Assembly: GCA_020002185.1 (NCBI GenBank)
Contig: CM034541.1
Location: 26,162,114 to 26,226,113 of the forward strand
Direction: 5' to 3'
Source: Paraescarpia echinospica
Taxonomy: Eukaryota > Annelida > Polychaeta > Sabellida > Siboglinidae
DNA length: 64,000 nucleotides
In this document: piece after piece, positions 1 to 11,088 of the stretch
Layout: each line of letters opens with the position of its first letter
How positions within the stretch are numbered: the stretch's first letter is position 1
The notes under the pieces: model-generated
The model's input: only the letters and a program-made list of their open reading frames with translations
What the model was told of the DNA's origin: nothing
Database searches by the model: none
Translations under genes and position numbers: made by a program

Positions 1-232
1 CGTGTGTGTGTGTGTGTGTGTGTGTGCGTGCATGCGTGTATGTGCGTGCGTGGGTTGCCGTGTGTGTCTGTATGCGTGTATATGTGCGTGCGTGTGTGTA
101 ATATGTGCGCGCGTGTGCTCACGCGCGTGTGTTGCATGTGGGTGGACGTGCTTGTGTTCATGCGTGCCTGTGTGTTTATGTGTATGTGCGTGCAAGTGCG
201 AATGCACACATGCATACAAACGTGCGCATTTA
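1..232. repeat. GT/GC-rich simple repeat in intron 4 of SDR copy A
   Basis: A degenerate GTGTGC/GTGCAT tract that matches the tract just inside intron 4 of copy B (20278-20470). The match places the window start inside intron 4 of copy A, so exons 1-4 of that copy lie upstream of the window. Apparent cysteine/valine-rich ORFs here are read-through of the repeat. Confidence 0.85.
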
Positions 233-545
233 TTGAGGATACCGTAACATATGATATCTAGGCTATCAATTAATGGTTTGCAAAATGATGGGTCGTTTAC
301 TGTTTCTGTTGTGGGACTACATGGTAATTTATAAAAATTGTAGCCATTTGCTATTTACTATGTTATTAACTAACGGTGATATCTTTATGTAGTGATTTGT
401 TTGTCATTATTATTAGCACCGTCACTAATCACTAAATACACTGGACATAGCTATACATAGAAAACAATCATAAATTAAAGGTTAATCTTACGGTGCATTG
501 TTTGCTATATGTTGATACAATCATTCTCCTTGATTCTCATTAAAG

Positions 546-618
546 GGCGTTGCTTTGGAAGCCGCAGAATTTGGAGTGACTTGCAATGCGGTGTCTCCAA
601 CATTTGCAGAAACACCGT
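546..618 (+). CDS. SDR copy A exon 5
   Basis: 73 nt following TTAAAG and ending before GTAAGG. It begins in phase 0 and leaves one base (T) that joins TG of exon 6 to make Leu. The encoded peptide starts GVALEAAEFG and ends FAETP, matching the beta-strand after the active-site helix of 3-hydroxybutyrate dehydrogenases. Confidence 0.85.
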
Positions 619-3600
619 GTAAGGACGGCTTTTATTAAACAACCATTGTAATTAGAGCAGTTTTGTTGTTGTGGCATTCCAAACAATAATGTATTTTTAA
701 TTGTCACTTCGCCGAATGAATTCACGAAAATTAAGGGACACAGCTAAATGATTCATTTTCTTAAATTTCGACTGGTTTTCGTTGGCACTGCACAGTGGAG
801 CCGTTCGTCGGCGGGTACAACACATATAAACTGTCGGCTACAGGGTTGGATACTGATTTAACAAGATATAACAAGATTTCCAATCAGACCAAAATAGATG
901 ATTAGTATACAGTAAAGCCCTTGAATTAGGCTTTTCGAAAGTCAGTTGTATTTTAATAATACATATTCTACGTGAAACCCTCCCTTCAAAATAGTTTGTA
1001 AAATGTGTTTTAAACATATTCACGAAGGTAACATTTTCACTCTCAAAATATAATGTATTCCCTTCATATATAATTTAGTGTCAGAATAAATACGTCTTCT
1101 TGATATTTAATCTACGTCTTCTTGATATTTAATCTACACTATTCCTTTAGTAACTTTGCTTCATATCCTCTAGTCGTTCTATCTTTCTTAGTTGAGAAAA
1201 ATGCTTGTATTAATATTTTCATATCCATTCAATATATATCTTAAAACCTGCTAAGTGATCTCCACTTAATTGCCCCGATTCTAGGGGGATTAAACCAGGT
1301 TGGGGTGGTTTCTCTCGTTGTTTAGGTGTCTCAATTCTGGAACCATTTTCGTAGCGTTTCTCGGTATTCTTTCTAGCGTCCTCCATATGACATCACATCC
1401 AAATATGCATTATTGTAAATGAAACCTAACTATTAATTTGTACGCTTTATCACTTCTTCTTCATTTTCCCATAACCCGTAAGGGTCGTTGGGGCACCACT
1501 GACGACTTCTTAACTGGCGCTCTCCACGTTTACCTGTTATCCACAGCCCTCTGGGAGTCGGCGAACTCCAGTCCCGTCCTCTCTTTGATGTTGTCTTCCC
1601 ATCTATTTTATGTCTACCTCTTCTTCTCCCCCTTGCATGATGGTCTTTGCAAGGCCAGATAATCGTGATGCGTGGCCGTATGGTTCGGACAAGATGTTGT
1701 TCGAAACCAGTCTCCTATGCTGCCATTGAAAATGACTGCACTGGTGGCCTTGTCATGTATTCAATGGTTCGAACAAGATTGGAGCCAACGTTATATTTCC
1801 TCATGGCCGCCCATAGGGTCGCATGCCATACCCTATCAAAGGCCTTCTTAAAGTCTATGAAGACATGGTATAGACTGGTGTTGAAGATGTTTCTCGCTTT
1901 GCTGGTGTTGAAGATATGTTTCTTTTTTCATCAGTTGTGTGCACATACATGATCAAACGAAGAATAACATTAGAAAACAATCTTGTTGTAGTAATTGTGT
2001 GCACATACCTGAGACAGTCAAACGAAGAATGACATACACGCAAAAGATATATTTATAAAACATTATAAAATAATCTTGTTGCTTCTATGAACAGCAGCTA
2101 TTAGTAACAGGAATTCTTCCCGCTATTTCAGTATCGCCAAAATGACATTAGTATTGCATAATGCAATAACACATGATATAGCGCATATTTCGTGCTATTT
2201 GTTCTGTTGCAGTGGTGAGGCGTGAGATCGACCACAAAGCCAAGACGCTTGGCGTCTCTTACGACATGGCCATGGTGAGCATGTTAGATACATTCTCGTA
2301 GAACCAATGTCAACCATATCTGTCGCATCTTATCACATTGTGTGCTGCCGTTTCGAATCTTGGGCAAGTTCGTTCACCCCACATTGCTCCAATTCACTCA
2401 GCTGTATAACTGAGTACCTGGCTAGTTAACGGCTGTAGACACTGGTGGATATTTGTGTAAGAATAGTCTCCACGCGTTAATTGCAGCGTGGCTGAATGCT
2501 TCTAAGAGAAGTCGAGATGGTGTTCGATTGAACAGGTCTGCCAGGGAGTAAAGTGTGAAGCGCTTTGAGCAGTCCTGAGGACTGGCTACTGCGCTATGTA
2601 AGAAATTATTTTAACTGTTTTACGTTTACATTGATATCATGGATCCGCCACAATCCCCACCCGGGCAACACTTGAATTATCTAGTTATTAGAACTAACAA
2701 TAATCACAATCAACAAATGTAGCTTTCGTTGGTTTGTTATTGTTTACGTAAGATACACTTGTCGGTATACAACCCGATATGTACCACTCTAAGGTGATTA
2801 GACAAACATGTTTGTTAAATTCCCATGAAAAACTAAATTGTGTTGGTGTTCATTTCAGAAAACGTTCACTGATCAAATTCCTACCAAGAAAATGTGCACT
2901 GTCGAACAGGTACCTTTGGTTGTATGTATCGTCAGCTGATCCAGTTAACAATGGACGTAGTCACTCTGTCCATTGCTCATGGTGTCGTAGCGAGCGGGGC
3001 TAAGGAACAATTGGTGGCGTCAATTAACCTTTGTAACAGTGATCACAGTCACTTGAACCAAGCGCCCGTTAGATTAGAGGGTGGTCACTTGATCCATGTG
3101 TTATGATCTCATCCTGAACAAGATGATTACAAGAACTGCTACATTATATAAAAATAAGAGTAGCATGTATAATATAGCAGTTTCTGTGATCACTTTGTTC
3201 AGAAAATAACATGAACAAGCCATGAAATGTGTCCTTGGAACAGTTAAATGTCAATGGAACCAGTACTAAAACAATTCTAAGAAAATGCGACTATATCTTT
3301 AAAAGCAATTTTAAACATATATGATAAATCATATTTAGCGCTTAAAACACTTTGAGTTCGTGCCTGTCGCTAACGTCTGGAAATCTCGAATCACAACGCG
3401 TGCGTGAAAGACAGTGCTGCGGCCAACGCGATCTTCTGTCCTAGCCTTACGTAACTAGGTACAATCGGAGAAGATACGCAAAATGTTGTGGACTGATATC
3501 GCAATGCTAACTCACCAATGAGCGTTTAGGTAACTGCAAGAGGAAGCAAAAACTCGCTGGATTTAAGTCCAAAGTACGAAAATATCATGAAAGTCACGAA

Positions 3601-4327
3601 CCGCCTGTTTAGAAGTCAGCACATTTCAATTTTTTTTGGGTAAAAATCAATTGCACATACTTAAAGGAAATAATGTTGTAAGTTAGTTTCACTATCGTAA
3701 GTTAAACTTTAAATGACGTTTCCTTGCACATATTTGTTGGTTTTCTTAATGCGGCGTAGGCTTATCTGTTTGATGTTTAACACTTGAAGAATTGTTGATT
3801 ACACGAAAGTAAGAATGACGAGAGGTCTCATGCGATATGCAATAACTATTATTGACTAAATTCTACAGCGCAATAACAAAGTGGTCTCCGCTTAACAGAA
3901 TTACGGATAACAGTAGATAAAATGCAGGACAAAACCATTCCTTTTTGGTTTATTAAAAAGCACCGCTTTTGTGAATCAGCCGCCTAATCGACTGAAATGG
4001 CCACAACTATGCCAACGAATAAGGCTCGCAGTAAACGTCTGGCCAATGGAATCACTGACAAAATTGATAAGGTCATGGCCTTGATGGCTTTAAGAGGTTG
4101 CGTTAGATGACAAACTGACATTTGATTATTCAGTTACGCGGTGTCCACTGTGTTGGTCTAGCACTATAGGGTAACCGTATTTGCTTTAGTTCGTCCGTCC
4201 ACGAAATACTGATACGTTACAATTTTTGTAGATTGCTGACCTGGTCGTCTTCATGACTCTGTCGGAAGCATCGAGCCAGATAAATGGCGTCGACTACCGG
4301 ATCGATGGCGGCTTCGTTGCGCAGTAG
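546..4327 (+). CDS. SDR gene copy A, exons 5-8 (5' part outside window)
   Basis: This is the 3' half of a short-chain dehydrogenase/reductase related to D-3-hydroxybutyrate dehydrogenase, an NAD-dependent oxidoreductase family. Visible exons are 546-618, 2213-2274, 2859-2909 and 4232-4327. They have the same lengths (73, 62, 51, 96 nt) and phases as in copies B and C, all with AG/GT borders and no frame break. The visible part encodes the helix after the active site (GVALEAAEFG), the NAVSPTF strand, the TPLV substrate-loop motif, and the C-terminal DGG motif ending in VAQ and a stop. Copy A keeps the family-typical TPL where B and C have TAL, and has Phe rather than Tyr in the DGG(F/Y)VAQ tail. 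Introns contain CR1-like, RTE-like and SINE insertions. Whether exons 1-4 are intact cannot be seen. Confidence 0.85.
853..1450 (-). mobile_element. Old CR1-like LINE 3' remnant in intron 5 of copy A
   Basis: Antisense sequence begins with the element's TTAACAAGAT-type 3' tail. Reading the minus strand, degenerate traces of the CR1 RT C-terminal region can be followed (equivalent of LRGDQIE and the aromatic segment after it). The same insertion lies in copies B and C, so it predates the gene duplications. No intact frame. Confidence 0.65.
1451..1925 (-). mobile_element. RTE-like retrotransposon fragment, internally deleted, intron 5 of copy A
   Basis: Minus-strand remnant homologous to the longer copy at 21667-22740 in copy B. 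It begins at exactly the same target base (after GCTTTAT) and carries the same ends, but lacks about 600 bp of the middle, joined near 1680. The site is uninterrupted in copy C. It encodes pieces of the RT connection and C-terminal region only. Confidence 0.7.
2213..2274 (+). CDS. SDR copy A exon 6
   Basis: 62 nt between TTGCAG and GTGAGC. With the split Leu it encodes LVRREIDHKAKTLG and ends DMAM, the mobile substrate-binding helices that follow TPL in the family. Open and in phase. Confidence 0.85.
2330..2615 (+). mobile_element. tRNA-derived SINE in intron 6 of copy A (5' truncated)
   Basis: Carries the SINE body shared with 23105-23360 and 37995-38315: a B-box-like TTTCGAATCTTG, a central CACTCAGCTGTAT / GAGTACCTGGC stem, and a 3' AAGCGCTTTGAGCAG ... 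GCGCTATGTAAGAA end. The tRNA head present in copy C is mostly missing here. Its location in the same intron of all three copies shows that it was inserted before duplication. Confidence 0.7.
2859..2909 (+). CDS. SDR copy A exon 7
   Basis: 51 nt (17 codons) between TTTCAG and GTACCT, phase 0 on both sides. Encodes KTFTDQIPTKKMCTVEQ, equivalent to the family's EKQPS-x-x-FVTPEQ segment that precedes the last beta-strand. Confidence 0.85.
2910..4231. other. Intron 7 of copy A
   Basis: AT-rich intron homologous along its length to 23656-24984 and 38602-39888. I see no coding segment. Its last 200 bases (from about 4017) are repeated downstream of exon 8 at 4365-4478, showing a local tandem duplication of the terminal-exon region. 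Confidence 0.7.
4232..4327 (+). CDS. SDR copy A exon 8 (terminal)
   Basis: 96 nt after TTGTAG. Encodes 31 residues and a TAG stop, beginning IADLVVFM and ending IDGGFVAQ. The SSQINGVDY(R)IDGG segment is the conserved C-terminal motif of SDR enzymes of this type. A candidate polyadenylation signal AATAAA lies at 4872-4877, inside the downstream transposon; copy B has the equivalent at 25655-25660. Confidence 0.88.
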   Translation: MADLVVFMTLSEASSQINGVDYRIDGGFVAQ

Positions 4328-4478
4328 ATAAAGTCTCCATCTAGCGAATACGACACAAACTGCAGACGAATAAGGCTCGCAGTAAACGTCTGGCCAATGG
4401 AATCACTAACAAGATTGATAAGATCATGCCCTTCATTATTCCGTTACGCGGCGTCCACTGTGTTGACTGAGCACTAAA

Positions 4479-7400
4479 AAGGCCCGTTTACACGAATAAG
4501 TAGTTGTCGGATTAGTTGGTGAACTCGGTGTTGCCCAACTAATCCGACAACTTTTATATGGATGTTTACACGCGTGACATGTCTTGACACAGCGAACAAT
4601 TGCGACCTTGAGCTCGACTGCGACTAGTTACGATGTTCAGCTCTCGGGTAAAAGAAACAAAAAATAAATCGACAGGAGAGTTCCGTTTCAACGAGTTACG
4701 TGGCTTCGTTGTTTACAAAACAATGTTGTCTGTGGAAACATTTTGTTGTGTGTGCGTGTTAGCAAGCCATTTTACCAATAATGATGCATTTTCTTTTGAT
4801 GTGAAAGCTTTGGGTAATTTCCATCGCCCAATGATGCTGTGTTTTCTCGCAACTGGTATACTAGGCACTTCAATAAAAATATCATGATAGAACAGTGGCA
4901 ACTGACTTAAATTAAAGGTGACAGCTAAATGCACTAATGTATCAGACCTATTTAAATTATTAATCTTTATTATAATATGTAATAATATACAATAATTAAC
5001 GCCAGAGGTATTATTACAATTATATATACATATATATATATATATATCATATATAACATATATTATTTGTGTGTGTATTTGTGTTTGTGTGAGTGCGTTA
5101 TGAATATGCATCGTGTCATTCCTCATTAAAGTAACTCAATTAATTAGTCAATATTAACTAATTAGCAAGCAACCTCAACATACTCATACTTAACTGCCAT
5201 GATAAAAAATATATTTGTATATTTCTACAGAGTCTGGGCTTTAGACACAATGCAAACATGTGTATTTAACATGTTTAAATCCCTACCAAATAATAATATA
5301 TTTACATTATATAAATATAATCTTCCATAGTGACTACGGATGGTGAAATAATTATTGGATATGTCTATGTTATTTACATAAGTTGGTGTCCTTTGAGTTC
5401 TAAACGTTTTTATGAAAAACAAGCAATGTTACTGGAGACTGTGCACAAAAATAACACAATTTATTATACTTTCTGAGATACTTGTAATTTCCTGCATGCA
5501 CAATAAACAGAATTTAAATATACTTTACTATGTCATAACTGGTTAACAGCACACTGCAGGTACAGTACTGCAAGATTAAAATGCCTTTGTTTCATAAAAT
5601 AGTATCCAGCACATCAACATGAAGTACCAGGTAATCTTTATAGAATGTTCACAGTATTTTGTAGATGAACCCGACATCTCTTGTGTCAAATGTAGGACTG
5701 CTGACAGTTTTTACATTACTCGCCCTGTGCGCAAAGCATAGGATGATTATTCACAATACATTTCAGGCATAGACTCGCATAGCCAGTCAGCTAAGTAATA
5801 TTCACAGTTCACTGTCTCACAGTCCATGCCAATGTAGAGGATCAATGTTCGCATAATCCTACAGGCTCAGGACAACAACGTTTTAATGTTTCATCAACAT
5901 GAAATCATATACAAATTGGTCACAAGACACTGTAACTTCTTTTGTTTACAGTGTCCACAGTTTGTTGTCCCTGTGTATAATACAATGAAGTGTGTCGATC
6001 GTCACAGAATATTGTAGCTTCAGTATCATACATATGTGCACTTGTCTGTCTCCACTAATCTACAGGTTCGTAAATTGTGTGTCATTAGTTTGGATTATTT
6101 GTAGAGGAAAATAAACTGGACATAGAAAGAGCTATTTTGGCTGGTGTGCAGAATTGGCTGTTGCGATTGAATATCTGTTCGCTGTGGCAGGTCACATATT
6201 TTGTTTGGACAGTTGTATTGAGTTTTTATATATTCTGAAGCTATGTCTGAGGGTTGTTGCCAATTCTAGCAGTACCCAGCCATGTATGTTATCACTCGGT
6301 TTATATGATTAATTTAATTAATTGTATAATTTCACATCAGAAATGTTTTTTTTATATCAGCAGAAGAAAATAACAAGAGTGGAGGCTAGCACATATTGGT
6401 GTATTGTTGGAAGGTACACAAAGATTATTGGCATACAAAGATACACAAAAACAGATAAACATAACGTATATATTCAGACAGGCAACATTTTAATAAGTTA
6501 ATTGACAGTTATGTATACATACAACACAAATTTATCTAAATAATGGTTTAGTGCAACAAGTCAATGATGTTTTAAAAAACATCCACCCAACTTCCAAGTC
6601 CCACAGTTTTTAAAACAAAATGTCACTGTCAAAAAGTGTTATCATTTATGTTATTGACATTCTTGTTATTTTGTGTACCGATGTATTCTAGCCTAAGCTA
6701 ACACATTAAAATATAACTTATTAAATATTAGTTTTAATCTTTCATGAAGTTAATTAGCATACTTTTTACTATATCCTAAACGTACATTTAGATCATCTTA
6801 CGGCCGAAGTGGGAGAAACCCTTGCACGGACTGCCCTGCCCCCATGCAGGCTTGTCACGTGTAAACAGTGCGATATTGTTTTCGTAACAGATGATTGTGG
6901 GAAATTAGTTCCGCTAAAACCGTCACCTCACCATTCAATTGGCGGCAGAAATAATATCTTTAAAAAATTGAAAAATTACATGAAATAGATAGATTAGATA
7001 AAACCATGTTGTTGACTCGCCTTGGTTTGTTCAATTGTTGGTCGGTCTCGACCAGCAGAAAATGTCGATACAAATTTACGCAAAATGTAAAATACCTGTT
7101 ACCTTGTGCTAAAGACACCGCTGTCTTCTACTATACGTAGCTGTTTTGGTTGTGCCGTGGTAGACCATAGAGTGTACGTTTAACATACACTCATTATGTT
7201 CGTTATTTCGATCAACTTCTAAATCGAAGTGGAATAAAATGGCGTACGAAACGTTTATCAGTATATGAACCAGCTGATGACCTATTGACGTCATCACCGT
7301 CTGACGCACAGATTGGGCCAGACGGTGAAGACGTCCAACGATTCCGAATGACTAGTCGGTGGGAAACATCAAACCTGAACGACTCCGCACGATTCCACCA

Positions 7401-7519
7401 ACAACTAGACAACTCGTGCATAAGCCGATGTTCACACGAACAACTAGTTGTTGGATTAGTTGGGCAACACCGAGTTGGCCAACTAATCCGACAACTAGTT
7501 ATTCGTGTAAATGGGCCTT
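4479..7519. mobile_element. Non-autonomous DNA transposon with 70-bp inverted ends (Harbinger-like?)
   Basis: The left end begins AAGGCCCGTTTACACGAATA and the right end is its inverse (20 of 21 matching). Both continue into a subterminal palindrome (GTTGTCGGATTAGTTGG ... CCAACTAATCCGACAAC), so about 70 bp are inverted. The 3.0-kb interior is AT-rich with a TA tract near 5020-5050 and shows no transposase. Comparison with the empty site (GCACTATAAGGTAACC in copy C) suggests a 3-bp TAA-type target duplication with the left copy mutated, which would fit PIF/Harbinger. The same insertion, partly deleted, lies after copy B. Confidence 0.7.
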
Positions 7520-7584
7520 AAGGTAACCGTGTTTGCTTTAGTTCGTCCGTCCACGAAATAATGATACGTTACACATTTTTGTAG

Positions 7585-7668
7585 ATTGCTGACCTGGTCA
7601 TCTTCATGAATCCGTCAGAAGCTTCGAGCCAGATAAATGGCGTCGAATACCTGATCGATGCGCAGTAG
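7585..7668 (+). pseudogene. Orphan duplicate of SDR terminal exon 8
   Basis: 84 nt after TTGTAG, closely matching exon 8 of copies A-C and ending in the same CAG TAG. It is in frame but lacks 12 nt, so the product would read VEYLIDAQ instead of VDYLIDGG(F/Y)VAQ, deleting the conserved Gly-Gly. The flanking intron sequence is also duplicated; the Harbinger-like element separates it from exon 8 of copy A. It could act as an alternative last exon of copy A, but more likely is a relic. Confidence 0.8.
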
Positions 7669-7859
7669 ATAGTGCCTCCATCTAGCGAATACGACACAAA
7701 CTGTATATGTCATAATTGTATCACTTACGTTATGCAGTGACGAGTCCTGTGTGTGCAGGAGGTGATTGTGGAGTTTACTTCGAAGAAATAGAATATGTAT
7801 CGTCACGTAGCGGAGAGTTCAGGCAGTCGAACGAGAGTCGGCTAAACTATATTATTTTG

Positions 7860-8232
7860 GGCCTACTCTCGCTTCTTCGTCTTCTCCGTCTTCCTCTAGG
7901 CCCCTTGCGGGTGGGAACTGCGACACACGGTCCATGCCGTTTTCGAACGACACGTTTCCACCTAATCAAATCTTCTGCAATTTTCTCTCACTCTCCGTTG
8001 TTCATCCCTTCCGCGTCGAGAGCTCGTTTGACACTGTCCCACCATCTCAATGTCGGTCTTCCTGGTCTCCTTCTACCACCCGATGATGCTCTCTTTGTCA
8101 AAATTTCCTCATCCATTATCTACACGTGACCTGCACATCTCAATTGGAGACTACTTCCATTTGTAATATCTTCTCGCAATCCTACATCTTCCTTCTGTCT
8201 TCCCGTTTAATGTTACGTTTTCTTCGACCCGA
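7860..8232 (-). mobile_element. LINE RT C-terminal fragment
   Basis: Minus-strand degenerate sequence homologous to 39990-40290, where the frame reads RRWDRVKRDLDAEGMNSREW, typical of the RT C-terminal tail of endonuclease-type LINEs. Frames are broken here. It follows the orphan exon 8 just as the related fragment follows exon 8 of copy C, so both belong to the duplicated unit. Confidence 0.6.
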
Positions 8233-8235
8233 GTT

Positions 8236-9318
8236 TAACAAGATTTAACAAGATTGCCACCCAGAGAATTAACTCTCGATGGTAGTTGGACACGGAAGCC
8301 TTTTGGCTTATCGAGAGTCCAACCTTTTCATCTACGTGTATCTCACCCTTCTGAGGTACGTGTCAATTTTATTTTAAAACATGATCATACTACTAACACA
8401 AACACAATCAGCAGATAATCTGTTCCAATCAGTTACTGTCCTTTGTGAAAATGAGAACTTTCTTATATCTAATCTACACTGCTCCTTTACTAATGTAACT
8501 TCATGTCCCCTAGTCCTTCTATCTTTCTTAACTGAGAAAAAATATTTCTATAAATATTTTCATAACCATTCAATACTTTAAAACCTTCTATCTGATCTCC
8601 TCTCAATCTTCTAGTCTCTAGTGTTATCAAACCACATTCTTGTAGGCGTATTTCGTAACTAAGATCTCTCAGTTTTTGTATCATTTTAGTCGCTCTCCTC
8701 TATACACTTTCTAGCATATCTATGCCCTTCTTGTGGTATAGCCTCCACGCTTGAATACAATATTCTAAATGAGATCTATCTATTGTTTTGTAGAGCAGTA
8801 TTATTAGTTCTTTTTCCTTATACGCTATATTTCGCCTAATTAATCCAAGGATTTGATTTTCCTTTGAAGCTGCAATTCCGCAGTGTTCTGAAACCTTCAT
8901 ATCAGCACTAATGGTTAACCCTAAGTCTTTTCTTTTATAGTAGTACTTAGTACTATATCCTTCATTGTATATTGTACATCTTCTTTCCCATGTTCTATGT
9001 GGAGGCATTTACATTTCCCAAAATTGAACATCTACCATTTTTTTGACCATTTGATCAACCTGTCAAGATAATCTTGTAAATGCTGTCTATCTCCATCACG
9101 TTTAATCCATCTAAACACTTTTGTATCGTCCGCAAATTTCAACACCTTACTTGTTATACCATCGTCCAAATCGTTGATATACATTACGAATAGTGTAGGT
9201 CCCAGTACTAATCCCTACGGTACCACACTTAAAACCGATTTCTAATTTGAAGCCTCCCCATCAACTACTACCCGTTGTATTCTGTCAATCAGCCGTTTTT
9301 CTATCCAGGTAATTATAC
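8236..9318 (-). mobile_element. 5'-truncated CR1-like LINE, RT C-terminal half and 3' tail
   Basis: Minus-strand element with the 3' tail (AACAAGATTTAACAAGATTG) at 8236 and RT domain pieces upstream, including LGLTISADMKVSEHCGIAAS, then LGLIRRNIAYKEKELIILLYK and LRGDQIEGFK. It matches the better-preserved copy at 31290-33190. Frameshifts and stops make it non-coding. Truncated at 9318, where Penelope-like sequence begins. Confidence 0.8.
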
Positions 9319-9324
9319 CATTGG

Positions 9325-10470
9325 TGTTCTTTCGGGGTTTTGCGCCCAACCCGGATAGTCATTGGCTCTCAGAGCGTTGTGGACATGTGTAAGTTCTGAT
9401 TTCCTGTCTTCAGCTCTAGTGACGTACAGCTGGGCCCTGTTGGTCAGAGTACAACTGATCTTTTATGATTTAGAGGGTAGTGTGACTTGAAATTGGGGTT
9501 CTGGTCTGTGTGTGTAGGCTTACTATATATGGTTAGCTTGGTGGATCCATCGTTTAGAATGTGGATGCATAGATCCAGAAAAGGAAGTTTGCTGTCTTTC
9601 TCTGGTTCGATGGTGAATTTGATGTGTGGGTCGATGTTGTTAATGTGTTCGGTGAACTCTTCCACGTCATGTTCATGTAGTACAGTGAATGTGTCGTCCA
9701 CAGATGGGGGATGAGGTGCTGTAGAGATGGCTTGTTTCTCAAATTGTTTCATGTAGCAGTTTGCTACTACGGGGGATATAGGTGACCCCATAGCTGCACA
9801 TGTGCTTGCTGGTAGTAAACACCTTCATATATGAAGTAGGTGGTGTTCAGGCAGAAGTGAAGGAGCTCCACTATCTGTGGGATAGTCATTTTCGTGCGGT
9901 GACGTCATATGACACCAGTTTCCGTCCAGGTGGCATTTCCAGCCATCTCAGGTTGTCAACCAGTTCCCTGGCGTTTTTGGTGCTGTGACCGTTCTTGCCC
10001 ACTAAGGCGGTGAGGATGTTGGTAAGGTATTTTGGTGCGTTGTATGTTATACTGCCACAGCTGGATATTATAGAACTGAGAGGTGTGTTGGCTTTGTGGA
10101 TCTTAGGGGTCCCATATAATTTGGGGGGTTCTTCAGAGTCTGGGTATAGTTTCCAGTACAATTTGTCTATTATTGATCCATTTCTCTTCCACTTCCTTAA
10201 GATGTTGATAAGTCTGTTTTTATATTTGTGGATATTGTCTTTGCTTAGTCTGGTATACGTGTTCGTATCACCCACCATATCTGCCATTTTTTCTGTATTC
10301 GGTAGTGTTCATGATTACCATGGCTCTACCTTTGTCTGCAGGGAGTATGATGATGGAGTTGTCTTTTTCAGTTCCTGTAGAGCCGCCCTCTCCCCTTTAG
10401 TGATGTTAGATTTAGGGAGTTTTGCTCGTTCGATTACACATTTGATATCAGTGTCAGTCTACCAATGATG
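9325..10470 (-). mobile_element. Penelope-like element, RT fragment
   Basis: Minus-strand frames 9886-10287 and 9444-9791 carry motifs characteristic of Penelope-like reverse transcriptases: LYGTPKIHK, YNAPKYLTNIL, GSPISPVVANCYM and a degenerate catalytic box SVDDTF (usually Y-V-D-D). Between them the frame is broken. An upstream segment (10470-10290) continues the RT N-terminal region. No GIY-YIG endonuclease is seen: the element stops near 9325 before that domain would begin. Confidence 0.8.
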
Positions 10471-11088
10471 CGCCCAAATCATATGATGTGGCATTATTAC
10501 ATACAATATATTGGGCCACACAGGCAACGGGATGCCTCCTGTGCCATACCGCGGATTGCACCACGTGCTCGTAGCACATTGTAAACAACCAATGTTGTTG
10601 TGAAAAAATCGACTACATCTTATTAACAGTTCAGAATAATGGACCTTAACCTACTGCATTATAAAAACAGATATTATATCTTCCAGTTTCATAGACCTGA
10701 TTTAATCTTATAGAGAAAGGGATAATAGTTGAATGATGAATTACACAGGTCCCGTCATCACGGCGACAGACGCAGTTAAAAGCGGATCTGGATATTTCAT
10801 AGACATCTTTGAGTTGTGGACTAAAGTGATTATTTTTGTACTAGTACTAGAGGAGTGAAATGCATATATATACCATCAGTGACACTTCATCTAAATCCTG
10901 ATCCAGTTGTATATCTTGACGTAATCCAGTTTCACAACACAAAACCGATTGTAAAATGTCCACTGTCTGGAGGTTCATCTGAATCAATGCAAACCTTGGA
11001 ACTGGCCGCTGAGTGGACCCGCAACCGTTCTCGTACGCGCACTGCGCATGCGCCGCTGAATAGGTCTATTGCGACTATTGTCCTGTAC
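10471..11088. other. Intergenic stretch without recognised gene
   Basis: No convincing coding, RNA or transposon signal seen. Lies between the Penelope-like fragment and the 23-bp minisatellite. Confidence 0.5.
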
